Counted from the first letter of the stretch, positions 11,350 through 22,881 are shown. The stretch: DNA of 64,000 bases from Malus domestica (GCF_042453785.1 NC_091668.1:937501-1001500), one strand, 5' to 3'. Translations and numbers: made by a program. The notes: generated by a model from the letters alone, not told the origin.

Positions 11350-11757
11350 ATGGGTTGGTTTTTGAGTGAGAGAAAAGGAAGGAAGGGATGGATGGAGGAG
11401 ACCCTAGCCTCCGTCTCCGCGCCGCCGTCGTCTCTAGTGATGCTAGTCGGCATAGTGGTTGCGTTACTAATATTTTCATCTTACACCAGCTACAAGGCGC
11501 AGATGGAGAGAACTAAGTTCGGGTTCAATATATTTGTCTTGTTTCTGCCCTTGTTGTTGACCATTGTCGCTTACTGTTTGATCACATACGGGAACTTTCG
11601 GGTGAGGACGAAGGCGGCGGTGGCTGATAAGGCAGCTGAAGGTGGAGGAGCATCCCCTTGGGGCGTGGCCTTGTTTCTGGGGCTGTTGCTCGTTTTGGTG
11701 TCCTATCAGTCTTCTGTGCAGTCCAAGTGGTGGCCTCACTATTGGGGTACTTATTAG
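11350..11757 (+). CDS. Small three-span membrane protein, 135 aa, single exon
   Basis: The ATG at 11350 opens a 135-residue frame ending at TAG 11755-11757. After a short charged N-terminus (MGWFLSERKGRKGW) there are three hydrophobic segments: ~28-46 (SLVMLVGIVVALLIFSSY), ~57-79 (FNIFVLFLPLLLTIVAYCL) and ~103-123 (WGVALFLGLLLVLVSYQS). The loop between the second and third carries basic residues and a Gly-rich patch. The protein ends in an aromatic tail (KWWPHYWGTY). No signal peptide cleavage site is evident. It has a compact promoter with a TATA box and two G-boxes. It looks like an uncharacterised plant integral membrane family; no function is assigned. A longer in-frame start upstream exists but lies before the TATA box. 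Confidence 0.8.
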   Translation: MGWFLSERKGRKGWMEETLASVSAPPSSLVMLVGIVVALLIFSSYTSYKAQMERTKFGFNIFVLFLPLLLTIVAYCLITYGNFRVRTKAAVADKAAEGGGASPWGVALFLGLLLVLVSYQSSVQSKWWPHYWGTY

Positions 11758-12651
11758 TTAATGAAAACAACTACTTCATCATCATGATGTAACAATTAAT
11801 GATGTTCGTGGTGTTGTTTTACCCTGGAATTGTAGTTCATGATCCTGCTGTGTTATTAGTTAAGAATGAATTAGTTGTGTGGATAGTTTGGAAATATGCT
11901 CGTGAGTAGAGGTGACAAATCAATCATTTGGTTGTTAACGGACACCCGTTAAAGACCCGTTTAATTTGATATCACTATAATATATAGTTGAGATTGGTGA
12001 TGGTGATAATGGTACAAGGTGAAATCAAATTAAATTGATTTTAATGGGTACCCATCAACAATCCAGTTTGTAAAAAGTTCTTATACTTAAAAAGACTCTT
12101 TTTCAACAGCTTAACATGCCAAAATTTTATTGAAAATCCAAATCCACTAAAGAAGCAAGCGCTTTATGGCCAAAATGCAACTCTTAATTTCTTTTGCATT
12201 TGGAGAAGCTGGAAGTGGTGCAGCAGCCCCTTCTTTAGAAAGGGCTTTTACGATCCAAAAGCAGCTTTTAGTTTTTTCTGCGTAACGTAGTAGAAGTGCT
12301 TTTAGAGGCAATTACAAATAGGCCTTGAGAATAAAAATGCTATAAAGGAAAAAATAGATAAGTCTACTAAGAATCAAATTCCCGCTGATAAAAAAGAAAA
12401 AAAAAATTGTCAAAATTTACAGGATATATGTGTAAGATAACACCACATAGAAGCCTAGGATCATTTTACAGGCCAAAAGCTAAAACTGTTAAGATGCTTG
12501 ACAGATCCAATCATATATCTTACTACTTGTTAGAATTGACACATAATTTACACAAAAGCAATGAACTCTAGGAGAACACAAGACAAGCTAAAACTGAACA
12601 ACTCCACATGAAATACAGTGTGACAATCGTCGTTAGGAAAACGCAGTTGGA
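11758..12651. other. Intergenic stretch, nothing recognised
   Basis: This is the DNA between the 3' end of the membrane protein gene and the 3' end of the coiled-coil gene. The part near 12120-12320 has the AAGCAGCTTTTAG/AAGTGCTTTT character of hAT-like MITE debris, but no clear ends were found. Confidence 0.4.
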
Positions 12652-14378
12652 TTATCTTACACCGGGTGATGATGCATTCTTCAACTTGGGTACTTTAAAT
12701 CTGGATGAGAACAACTTTGGAGTCTCGGTAATGGTTATAACATCATCTGCGTTTCTCTTTGTACTGCCGATCCCCTGATCAACCAGAAAACAGAAGATCA
12801 AATATTGTAGTTTTAGCATTTGGTGCTACAAAATAGCAGAGAGAAATAAATAAGAACACATCTGATTCGAACTCATTAAAATCGGAAGTACCTTTTTGGT
12901 GTCCTTTGAAGGATGAGGACGTTGTGCAGCCGACGAATCTTTCTTCACAGTTACATTAACACTACTCTTGCCTCTAGTTCTTGTTGTACACCGGTTCAAA
13001 ACAGGAGTAGACGAAGTACTTGTGGAATTTCTTAATGTTTCCAACTCCTTCGAAAGTTTCGAAATTTCCTCCTTGAACTTGTTTGAATCAACCTCCATCT
13101 TTGCAACTTTACTTATTAATATTCCAATCTTGTCATCCTTTCCATTACTTGAGGACTGTAACTGCTCCATACTGGCAAGAAGAGTTTGAATCTTTGCATT
13201 CGCCTGCTCGAGTTCAGAATTCTTGCTATTCAGTTTAGTTTTGTAATCATTTTCCATAAGGTCGTACTGATGCCATGCAAAGCTCTTTTCGGAAGCAAGC
13301 TTATCACATTGCTGCTTTAAGGTGGTATTTTTGTTGGAGTGTAGGTCAAACCATGCTTTGAAACCTTCTAACTCACTGTCTGAGTATTCTGTAAGTACAA
13401 AAATATCAAAAATAATATCACAAAACAGCCCGAATTCCCACCCACATACAACAAGTACCCCATCATCTAAAAGAGACCCTTGCTAATTTGCTAACATGGG
13501 ATATTTTGACGGAAATATCATCGAAATTAAGACAAATTGCTACCATCATTTGTATCGGACATATGATTAACTCAAATTGCTACTCAATGAACATGTTGAA
13601 ATTGGGTTGGATTCGGGCGGGTTATAAATAAAAAAAAACCGATTGTTCAGGTTTAAGGTCGGGTTGGACATGGGCGAGTTTGGATTGGCCCAACCCAAAT
13701 ACATTGACAGGAAAAAAGACAGATTAACTCAAATTGCTACTCAAAACAAACCTAATACATTGACAGGAAAAAAGCCAGATTAACTCAAATTGCTACTCAA
13801 ATCGACATGGAACGCTATAAACATTCTAAACCCAAGTTTTCTTGTGTTTCGAAAACAGAATTCTAACGAAATCAAACACAATCTACAGAAAATCATGCTT
13901 ATAAAGTAACAATATTTTTTGCATATATGAAAAAAAATACTCACCTAACTTGAGTTTCGCGATATAAGCCTCTTGTTGCTTCATACTAAGAGCCCACCCT
14001 AACTTAGCCGCCTCAACGGAGCCTTCCATTTCTTTCAATTCCAAGTCCACCTTCATCTACACACAAATTCACAAGAAACCCACAGAAATTTTCAATTCCA
14101 AACCCCCAAAATAAAATTCGTATGTCAATACACGAAACCCTAATTTTACGAAATTGAAAAATTGGGGAAAATACCAGGCGGATTTGATCTCCCAAGAGAT
14201 GAAACGCGGAGATCCACTTCTCTTCTTGCACTCTGACGTGATCTTTGAAGACTTTTCTGTCGCCGGCCATCGTCTCGAGGTTCGATTGCTGAGACCGCAG
14301 CATCTGTACCAGCGCGTTGAAGATGTTCTGCCAGTTCCGGCGCTGAGAGGCGGAGTCCGGAAGCTCTTTGGTGCCCAT
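12652..14378 (-). CDS. Uncharacterised coiled-coil protein, 311 aa, 4 exons
   Basis: Exons 14378-14175, 14056-13945, 13388-12892 and 12774-12652 join to 936 nt including the stop, 311 residues. Exon 1 has an ordered N-terminus (NWQNIFNALVQMLRSQQSNL, then VQEEKWISAFHLLGDQIRL). Exon 2 continues as a helix (EMEGSVEAAKLGWALSMKQQ). Exon 3 is a long heptad-like helix (~106-220, for example NSELEQANAKIQTLLASMEQ and KEEISKLSKELETLRN), followed by a Ser/Thr/Lys-rich tail and a final basic segment (FSSRFKVPKLKNASS). Lack of membrane or signal segments suggests a soluble, possibly nuclear, structural protein. The start at MGTKELPDS is preferred over in-frame upstream Mets because it follows a 5' leader. 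The family was not recognised. Confidence 0.82.
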
Positions 14379-14600
14379 TTGGGAAGAGAAATTGCAGAAG
14401 AAGAAGAAAAAGATCGGATCTTTGGAGAGCGAAGTTTTGGAGGAGAAGAAGAAGACCGTTGGAGAGAGCACTACAGAGTGTTAAGAGTTGCGAGTTGTCA
14501 ATGAGGGAGCTTTCAATCTCAACGGTCGGGAAATATAAAAAAGGGTATCGTGTTTTGAAAGCGAAGCGGTCTATCAAATGAGATGAGGGGGTGAGTTGGA

Positions 14601-14633
14601 TTGGGCTGGGCTGGGCTGGGCAGAAATCGGGCC
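14601..14633. promoter_or_regulatory. Clustered TGGGC (site II-like) motifs
   Basis: TTGGGCTGGGCTGGGCTGGG is followed shortly by CGGGCC, ~225 bp upstream of the coiled-coil gene start. TGGGC(C/T) repeats are known plant site II elements bound by TCP factors in growth-linked promoters. The role here is inferred from position. Confidence 0.45.
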
Positions 14634-14639
14634 GTTAAT

Positions 14640-16066
14640 CAAGTAATGAGTCAGTTAGAAATTGATTTTTTTTTTAAATGTATCTTGATGAGGAGTGCAA
14701 AATGATTTTTTTGAAATGGATATCGAGTATCTCTTGGAGTATCCTAGAGTTATAGTTGTTGAGTGGTGAGCACTACTATAAATCTTCAGTAACTCTTGAT
14801 TGTCGATATTGACTGAACTGTCTTGGTTGTCAACAGACATCAATCGATTAAGGTGAGAACATGAATTTAGCACTCAATGAAAATATCAATTGTTGAAACC
14901 AAATTTCCGCACCATCGTAAATGGTTAAAATGTGCAAATCTAACCACCTACAAACAAGCCCAAACAACCGTAATAGTAAGGATGCGGACTTTTAATTTAG
15001 AAATACTTTTTTGTAGTTGGAAGAAATAAAACTATTTGGAATATTATTAAACTTGCCGCCAGATCTTACATTGGAAATTTGTCATGAAATATACGTCGTG
15101 GAACCTGCTCTTGATTATTTGAAACTTATCAATTAAAATCTTGGAAGCTATCTAAAAATTAATTTTCTTTGTGTATGATTTGCTTACAATTTTCGTGGAC
15201 GAATGACTTTGGACAAGTTCTCTAACTCATTAAGCCTAAGGGTTGTTATCAATATTTTGTTTATTATTATAAACGGCTTTATTATTTTTTTTTTTTGAGT
15301 AAAAGATATTATTGACACTAAAAGGTGATGGAGTAGGCTAAGCCGCATCTAACAATAATATGGTTCAAATTCGTCTTTTACGAAAATCGAACCTAAAACC
15401 TCTCACTTACAAGTGAAAATGAATATCACTATACTATAGTACTAAGTGACGACTTTATTATATGTTAGTAAATGTACCATATACAAAAAAATGAGAATAA
15501 AACTCATATTTTGCATACCTATTTCCATAAGCTAAATATGCTATTTTTGGCAATTCCTCGTGGACAACTGTCAACTGACATGCTTCCTACTTCCTATATC
15601 CCATTTTTTTTCTTTAAATTTTATTATTATTAACCAGATGGGGAGAATTCAAAACTATTACAATAATTTAAGAAATAAAGAGTTTCGAACCTGAGACTCA
15701 TGGATGAAAATCCAACATCCTATCTGCTAGAATATCGACCACATGCTCCTAGATCCCACCTTCTTAGTCTTAAAAATCTCTTTTAAACAAACAATTCACT
15801 TAGATCTTCAATTTTGTAACTTGTTCCCAAAAGAAAAAAAAAATGTTGCTTAAACCTTGATCTCTGGATCATGGAAATAAAAATTAAAACAAAGGAAAGA
15901 AAATGTTAAAATTTATCGGGAATATTTCGTTAAAACTCTCTATAAATGTTGATTTGGTCCGGCAGCCTCTGGACTTTGGAAATATGACAACCATAAACCA
16001 TTCGGGCTACACAAAAATAATAAAGACAAAAACGAGGGGAACAACCCAAGATGCCGACGGATTTAC
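14640..16066. other. Intergenic stretch with SINE-like debris
   Basis: No gene is supportable. A SINE-like copy lies at ~15324-15449. A second tRNA-like B-box remnant (GGTTCGAAACTC on the minus strand) lies near 15690. The remainder is AT-rich and featureless. Confidence 0.5.
15324..15449 (-). mobile_element. SINE-like repeat, copy 2
   Basis: On the minus strand it reads TAGTACTATAGTATAGTGAT, then CACTTGTAAGTGAGAGG, then the B-box-like GGTTCGATTTTCG, then GGCTTAGCC. This layout (Pol III-type B-box inside a ~130-bp unit) matches copies at 3515 and 58130 and is typical of tRNA-derived plant SINEs. Confidence 0.6.
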
Positions 16067-16381
16067 CTAGATTGCCAACTTCCGTCCACATTTAACTACA
16101 ACGCCATTTTCTTGCGTCTTGTACTTATCTTTGAAGTATCGTTGAAGATTATGAATGTCGTCGATTCGATCAAAAACTATGAGACCGTTTGCTTCCCCGC
16201 TGCCAACTTTTTCATCCTCCCCAATTCGCTCCACCATATAAGTTGCCACATTGCTCGCATCATCAGCAGGGCGAGCAGCCATCTTCTTCCCTTCGTTAGC
16301 TTTTCTGCTTCGTTTTTGGTAAGCAAAAGTTTTACTCGACGACTTATACAAGAAAAAAGTAAAGGAATTAGTTGCTTTCAA
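16067..16381 (-). CDS. Small orphan reading frame, up to 104 aa
   Basis: This is an uninterrupted frame upstream of, and divergent from, the invertase gene. From an internal Met (MAARPADDASNVATYMVER) it would encode ~71 residues with balanced composition and codon use that look coding: ERIGEDEKVGSGEANGLIVF, then DRIDDIHNLQRYFKDKYK, ending CGRKLAI. No domain, signal or membrane segment was recognised. It may be a real small gene, a leftover exon of a lost gene, or chance. The facing TATA-like tract near 16404-16425 lies between it and the invertase. Confidence 0.4.
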   Translation of the reverse strand: MKATNSFTFFLYKSSSKTFAYQKRSRKANEGKKMAARPADDASNVATYMVERIGEDEKVGSGEANGLIVFDRIDDIHNLQRYFKDKYKTQENGVVVKCGRKLAI

Positions 16382-16403
16382 TATCCATCAACTTTACGTG
16401 CTA

Positions 16404-16425
16404 AATCTACATTATATATATTTTT
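16404..16425 (+). promoter_or_regulatory. Probable TATA region of the invertase gene
   Basis: ACATTATATATATTTTTTT lies ~110 bp upstream of the invertase ATG at 16530, a plausible core promoter position. Confidence 0.4.
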
Positions 16426-16529
16426 TTGTGATGAACTCATGCGGTCAACCTATGCAGATTCTTGAACCCTAGATTTGATACCGAAATCGCCGTTTTCAAT
16501 CGATATTCAAGGATCGAGAATCGGAAGAG

Positions 16530-19241
16530 ATGTATCCAGTTAATGGGGATCATGCTTCACAAAATGGGAATGCGAGAACTCACGAGCCGCCTGTTTTCGA
16601 AATCGGAGAAGACTACGATTTTCTGAGGTTGCTGGACAGGCCTAGACCGGTAAGCGTGGAGAAGAAGAGATCATTCGATGAAAGGTCGTTCAGCGAGTTG
16701 TCTTTTTTGGGGAGTCCTAGACCAAGCTTTGACACCAATCCCATGGTTTCCGATGCCTGGGAAACCTTGCGCCGCTCTGTAGTTCACTTCCGTGGCCAGC
16801 CTGTTGGAACCCTTGCCGCCGTCGACCATTCGGTCGAAGAACTTAACTATGATCAGGTAAACTTTTAATTAAAAATAGAACTGGAGGGACACTACGGACT
16901 GAAGCTTTAGAGCTCGTTTAAATGTACTTTTAAAATGTATGAAAGCATTTTTAGAAAAAATATTCTTAGGTTTCAAAAGTACTTTAAGTGCTTTCTGAAA
17001 GAAGCACCAGTTATGTGCTTCTTCTGGAAAGCACTTTAAGTGTTTTTTCAGGATTTACTTGTATTTTTATTAAGAAAAGTACTTTAAGTGCTTTATGTAA
17101 GAAGCACCAGTTATGTGCTTCTTCTGAGAAGCACTTTAAGTGTTTTTCCAGGATTTACTTGCATTTTTACTAAGGATTGGTTCTAAAAACATTTTCACCA
17201 AAAGCGTTTTTAGTCATTTTAAAAGCACATACAAACGAGCTCTTATATAAACTATATATCATAACATAACCAGTTCCTTTTGTGTATACTTCTCTCGAAT
17301 TAATGTTACAAATTTATTTCATGCTTTTCTTAGTAATCTTTTTGTATAGGTGTTTGTTAGAGATTTTGTGCCAAGTGCATTGGCATTTTTGATGAATGGA
17401 GAATATGAGATAGTGAAGAACTTTCTTTTGAAAACACTTCGCCTGCAATCACTGAAGAAATTTGTGGACCAATTCAAGCTAGGAGAAGGGGTCATGCCGG
17501 CGAGCTTCAAAGTGCACCATGACCCCATACGAAACTACGAAACCATAACTGCGGATTTTGGCGAGACCGCAATCGGAAGAGTGGCTCCGGTCGATTCTGG
17601 ATTCTGGTGGATCATATTGCTTCGAGCTTACACAAAGTCGACCGGGGACTCTTCGGTCTCCGAAATGCCCGATTGCCAAAACGGCATTCGCCTCATCCTC
17701 GATCTCTGCCTCTCAGAAGGATTTGATACCTTCCCTACCCTGCTCTGTGCTGATGGATGTTGTATGATTGATCGCAGAATGGTTAGTTTACTTGCCCATT
17801 TTATCAGACGCCTTCAGTGCGCTAATTACTAATTAGTCATATTTTGCTTTAGTTATAATCTAAACCCTACATCCATTCTTTATCAATGGACACTTAGTCG
17901 ATAGTAGCGATCAAGAAAAATCGGCTAAAATAATTATAAATTACATCTTAATCGTTAAACTGATCAAAATTAATATTGACAATGTATCGATTTGATATCG
18001 ATAACGTAACGAGAAGAGATTAACCACTCGTCATATGATATGATTGATTAGTCATGTCATGGTTTTCTTCTTTTAAGTAAGAAGTTCATTTTTATTTTAT
18101 TAAATAATAGATTGTCGATATTGCATATATTTCATTATCGATTATATGTGTAACAAAATTTATGCCGACACGTTTCATTAGCATCTAATATCGACTTCTG
18201 GCGTAGAGAATTTTTGTTTAATCAAAATACGATATGATGTGTATTGCAGGGTGTTTACGGATATCCAATCGAAATTCAAGCACTGTTCTTCATGGCATTA
18301 CGATGCGCACTGGTTCTGCTCAAGCAAGACAACTGCGGCAAAGAATTCGTAAACCGCATAACGGACCGCCTCCACGCCCTGAGCTACCACATGCGCAGCT
18401 ACTTCTGGCTGGACCTGAAGCAGCTCAACGACATCTACCGCTACAAGACGGAGGAGTACTCTCATACGGCAGTGAACAAGTTCAACGTCATGCCGGATTC
18501 GCTGCCCAATTGGGTGTTCGATTTCATGCCGAGCCGCGGCGGTTACTTCATTGGGAATGTGAGCCCGGCCAGAATGGATTTCCGGTGGTTCTGTTTGGGT
18601 AATTGCATGGCGATTTTATCGTCTTTGGCGACGCCGGAGCAGGCATCGGCGATCATGGATCTCATTGAGTCGCGGTGGGATGAGTTGGTCGGAGAAGTGC
18701 CGTTGAAGATTTGCTATCCAGCAATAGAAAGTCATGAGTGGAGGATTGTTACTGGCAGTGATCCAAAGAATACTAGGTGGAGTTACCACAATGGAGGCTC
18801 TTGGCCAGGTGAACTTATCGCCTATTCACTTATTTGAAACTGCTTTTGTACAAAGTACTTACTCATAAGCGCCTTGTTAAATGGCAAATGAAATTTGACG
18901 GAAAATATGTTACGTAAAATAATTTTATTTTTGTGATTGGCGCAGTGCTGCTGTGGCTGTTGACGGCGGCATGCATAAAGACGGGGAGGCCCCAAATAGC
19001 GCGACGTGCGATCGAGCTGGCGGAGAGCCGGTTGTCGAAAGACGGCTGGCCGGAGTACTATGACGGGAAGCTAGGGAAGTACATGGGGAAGCAGGCACGG
19101 AAGTACCAGACATGGTCGATTGCCGGGTACTTGGTGTCGAAGATGATGCTGGAAGACCCGTCTCATTTGGGCATGGTAGCATTGGAGGAGGACGAGCAAA
19201 TGAAACCCCTAATAAAAAGATCTGCTTCATGGACCTCTTAA
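16530..19241 (+). CDS. Alkaline/neutral invertase (GH100), cytosolic type, 537 aa
   Basis: The enzyme hydrolyses sucrose to glucose and fructose in the cytosol. Coding exons are 16530-16856, 17350-17781, 18250-18808 and 18946-19241 (1,614 nt). Family blocks appear in order: [21 protein letters not shown] across the first splice, [39 protein letters not shown] with the conserved acid Asp, [40 protein letters not shown] with the conserved Glu, then [16 protein letters not shown], and a C-terminal Trp-rich helix block ending KRSASWTS. The length matches the cytosolic clade (~540-560 aa). The N-terminus lacks a transit peptide, so a plastid or mitochondrial form is unlikely. The conserved Ser-rich N-terminal part ([18 protein letters not shown]) is a feature of this clade. 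Intron 1 carries a MITE. The gene looks intact. Confidence 0.96.
16910..17242. mobile_element. MITE in invertase intron 1 with an internal 100-bp tandem duplication
   Basis: The terminal repeats are left GAGCTCGTTTAAATGTACTT and, on the reverse strand of the right end, GAGCTCGTTTGTATGTGCTT. TTA flanks both ends, consistent with a 3-bp PIF/Harbinger-style duplication. Inside, AGTACTTTAAGTGCTTT starts at 16978 and again at 17078, and each 100-bp unit contains its own small hairpin (AAGAAGCACCAG...CTTCTTCT). Confidence 0.7.
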
Positions 19242-20529
19242 ATGTCTTTTTTTTTCTTTTCAATTTTCTTGCTGTATTTATGCAAATGTGTGTTACAATA
19301 TTGTAAGCAAACACTTTTGGCAATAATCGAAGACCAACTTGTGTTGGTGTTGTGGCGTGGAAGTCTACTGCCACAAGCAAAACTGGAAACGGGTCTTGAC
19401 TTTGTGGGTTGCATGCCATTTCGCATGGTTTTCTTTTTTTGGAATTTTAACGAAAAACTCCCGGTATTTTTTATTTTAACGAAAAATTATATTTTTATGT
19501 TAAAAGTCAATCATGATACTATTCACTTTACCCTTTATTTTGTCCTTATCGTTAAAACTCAAAGTTTTCAAACCCTTTTAATTAGTTTTATTTTATTTTT
19601 AAAATTTATTTTATGCATTAAATGGCAAATGTGTATTAGGTAAAAATGAATACTATTAAGCTATAGTTCTAATAGCGAGTCGTTAGGTGATTTGTGTGTC
19701 TATACTAAGGGTTAAAAGGTAACAAGGCTGGGTTGATCACTTTGGTTTGGTGAGAATTATGGTTAAACATAATAATGGTGGTAGTGATTTTCATATTTTC
19801 GTTTTTTCTTGTGCAGTCTCTCCTTGTGTTTAATTGATTTTTTATATTTAATTTGTTCAATCTAAAGATTAATTAATAAATAAAAGTGTAGTCTCGAGTG
19901 ATGAATCGTAAGGGAGAAGAACAAATAATGTTTTCGTTTGACATATATTAATTTCTTTTGTAACATGTGTTGTTACAATAAGTTGTCGTCCATTCAAATC
20001 ATAACGATTTTTTTCCTTTCCCACTATTTTACATCTTTCCATTTGTAAGCAAATTTACAAGTTCCAAGTAAAACCATAATGTTTAGGCAAAGAAAAAGGT
20101 AAACTGTAATCACTCATTGTTGAGTGCATTTTTACTTTCTCACATTGATTAATTGTTGTTAAATTAGTTTAAATTTCAAGACGTTTTAAATTAGTTAAAC
20201 TAAATTAATCTAATGGTGAATTACCTTCTTCCTGGTTTTTCTCATCTGCATGACCCCATTACCTTTAAAATAAGCACCCAATTAACCGTAAAACGAAATG
20301 AACTTTTCCCTCCGTTTTATCTCCTCTGATGTCGTTTTACGGCTGGCGGGAACGAGTGAAAAATCGGTGGTGTCGTTTTGTTCCGGAAGCGCTTGGCGTA
20401 CGTGTCGTTTGCGTGATGGAAACTCCAATGAGGTGGAAAGCGGAAGGTGCAGAAGAAGAAAGTCCCCAACAAATTTTCAAGTCAAATACTTCCTCCTCCT
20501 TCACGTTTCAGAGTCGCACGCAAAGCACG
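19242..20529. other. Invertase 3' region and F-box promoter
   Basis: A family C MITE copy lies at ~19441-19589. The remainder is AT-rich with no supportable gene. The last ~200 bp is the leader region of the F-box gene. Confidence 0.5.
19441..19589 (+). mobile_element. MITE, family C copy 1
   Basis: It begins GGAATTTTAACGAAAAACTC and continues through ACTATTCACTTTACCCTTTA and TTTTGTCCTTATCGTTAAAA. It matches copies at 28257, 36785, 39658 and 51620. Confidence 0.8.
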
Positions 20530-22418
20530 ATGGGCTCTCTTCTTCCCCTCCACGTTCCGGACGATATTGCTCTCCAAATTGCTTCCTTGTTACCGGTGAG
20601 CCGAAGCTCCTCGATCGTTTCGTTTTCTTCCGATGGTTGTAGATATTAATTTTGTGTGTGTTTTTTGTTTTTCATTTGAATTTTTGGAAACGAAGGTGTG
20701 GGATTTGTGCGCGTTGGGCAGCTGTTCTCGGTTTTGGAGGGAGCTCTGTAAGTCGGATTGCGTATGGGAGTGTCTGGTACGACGGCGATGGCCTCTTCTG
20801 GAATTTTCCGATCATGGGTCGTCTTCTTCTTCTTCCACTGCAATCGAAAAGCCCACGTCCATGGTAATTTCCCAATCGTCAATCAATCAAATTATTTGAT
20901 CAATTGAAAATTTGAGCTTGTGGCGTGATCAATCCCTAATGATTATCCATGATTTTTTCGGAGAAGGAAGTACGATTTTCACGCAGAAGCCCTCGATCTC
21001 ATTACGTTTTAGAGAAAAACACTTGAAAGTTCGATTCTTTAGATAAAAGAAACCTAAAGCATATGTTGTAAGTCAATGGTGTTTGTTATACTCTTCTGGA
21101 AATTCATGATTTCTGCAGGGGTGGAGGAGCTTTTACATCGAGCTGCACAACGAGAAGGCCGCGATTGCTGCCGCGGTGGTTCAATTCGTGGAGAAATGCT
21201 CGTCGTCTGAATCCCTTGAGGTTGGAGAGTATCAGAAGGCGATGCGAAATTTGAACCAACTGCAATTTGGATATCAGGATGTGGAAATGTTTCTTTTCAA
21301 ACCAAAGCTTACCGTGCTTGTTAACCTACTTGGTTTGCACTACTGCCTGAATTGGCTGAGAGTACCGGTATACACTTCATCACCCTCTCCGCTGATTAAT
21401 TTTCCGTCGGAATCTACGTTTCCAACTCGTTTATTTTTCGATGAATTCGCATTAAGGCCACTAGCGACCGTACATCGTCCAGTAAAGTGATCCTTAAACG
21501 TATATTATCATCCTTACCTAACCTTTTGGGAGCTCACTGGCTTCGGTTCCGTAGGAACTCCGAAGTTAAGCGAGAAGGGGGACAGAGCACTCCCAAGATG
21601 GGTGACTCATTGGGAAGTTGCTCGTGAGTTCCCATAAACAAAACTGTGAGGGCGTGGTCCGGCTCAAAACGGATAATATCGTGCTATGTGGTAGACCGAG
21701 CCCGGGAAGTAATCCGTCCCGGGCCGGGATGTGACAGTTGAGACTGTGAGGAAAGGGATATGATACTTCTAAGATGATACAATTCATTCTGCCATTGTCG
21801 TGCTCGTTTCCTTTCAGCGATTTTTCTGTGCTTTTCCATGTTATAAGACGATACATTTTGTTCTGAAAATGTATGCAGTTCTTGATTTCTCTTACCCTCT
21901 CCACTGAATAATTTTCCGTAGGAATCTACGTTTCCAACTCGTTTATTTTTCGATGAATTTGCATTGAACCCTAAACCGAATTACTTCTGTGCTTTTCCAT
22001 GTCATAAGACGATACATCTCGTTCTGAAAAATGTACGCGGTTCTTGATTTCTCTCAGCCATATTATACATTCTGGAAAAACCTGCTATTGATTTTAGATG
22101 CTTATAGTAGTTTAATAACATAATTTGCAGGCTGAATGTGTCCTGAAGGCGCTCCAGAGTAGCAAGATATCGGAGCGGCAAGTTTGTGTAAAATGGTGGA
22201 CGCTTGGGAGATGGTCACATGGCTACCGCATGCGGGATGAGTTATGTTCCCGGTGCTTCACTCTGTTGGATTTTGGATTGGCCAAACAAGAGGAGGTTCT
22301 CGCGGTGCTATATCGAGGCGCCGTTCATGAGGTATTACGCGTTCAGATCTGTGTTGCCGATCCCTCAAGTACATCTTGGTCATGCCAAGGAGCACGCAGA
22401 GAGGGGAAGAAGACTTGA
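20530..22418 (+). CDS. F-box protein, 256 aa, 4 exons
   Basis: Exons 20530-20595, 20696-20863, 21119-21367 and 22131-22418 all join in phase 0 (771 nt). The F-box spans ~residues 5-50 (PLHVPDDIALQIASLLP, then VWDLCALGSCSRFWRELC, then VWECLVRRRW), the part that would bind a SKP1/ASK adaptor in an SCF ubiquitin ligase. The C-terminal two thirds has conserved-looking blocks (GWRSFYIELHNEKAA, LQFGYQDVEMFLFKPK, RQVCVKWWTLGRW, HEVLRVQICVADPSSTSW) but no LRR, kelch or PP2 repeats that could be identified, so the substrate-binding part is of unknown type. An in-frame upstream Met would lengthen the N-terminus; the ATG before GSLLPLHVP is preferred. Intron 3 contains an LTR fossil and a local duplication. 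Confidence 0.88.
21384..22062. repeat. Duplicated ~170-bp segment in F-box intron 3
   Basis: The sequence from about 21893 to 22062 is represented also as two separated halves: ~21384-21462 (TTTTCCGTCGGAATCTACGT) and ~21810-21892 (TCTGTGCTTTTCCATG). The Cassandra-like LTR fossil lies between these halves. The simplest reading is a tandem duplication followed by insertion into the first copy. Confidence 0.75.
21487..21736 (+). mobile_element. Cassandra-type TRIM, solo LTR fossil with 5S-like core
   Basis: The stretch TTTTGGGAGCTCACTGG, GAACTCCGAAGTTAAGCGAG, GATGGGTGACTCATTGGG is the 5S rRNA-like core carried by LTRs of Cassandra terminal-repeat retrotransposons in miniature. The right end GGGCCGGGATGTGACA is the usual LTR terminus. 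Only one LTR-like copy is present, incomplete and old. Confidence 0.85.
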
Positions 22419-22881
22419 AAGTGAATCCCTAAAATCTTTGTACATGTATAATGTCTTCGTAATTGTTGTACAGTGACATTTATACCTAGCCGTACGTGTT
22501 GTGTGTATATGTATGTTTTAACTTTCTTCCGCTACTCGGTGTGTATACTCATACTTGTCTGATGTAAATCCGTATACTCGAAACATACGTTGTCAATGCA
22601 GAGACCATGAAAATGCTGGAGTTGCTTCAATAACTGCTATTACTTAGCCAAATTCAATTCACTTCCAATCAATCAAACGTTTCAAGGAGCATATCTACAA
22701 CGAGATCATCCCGGTCTTTTCCAAATCACGGGGTAAATAAACTACGAGTCACTCGAGCGTATTCCTTAACAAAATACGTACTCCCCGAAGTACGAAGATC
22801 AGCACCTGGTTGCCAGCCTGGGGGAGGATGAATTCTCCTTTCCGAACAGACAACAGAGGCATTGGAATCCAGAGAAATTCA

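Noticed and set aside
18925-19419. Antisense open frame of 164 aa over invertase exon 4
   Set aside because: It is the mirror of a GC-richer conserved exon; the plus-strand frame encodes the GH100 C-terminus.
21520-21640. 5S rRNA gene
   Set aside because: The similarity is to the 5S-like core within a Cassandra-type LTR; the flanks are LTR sequence and it is a single diverged copy, not a 5S array unit.
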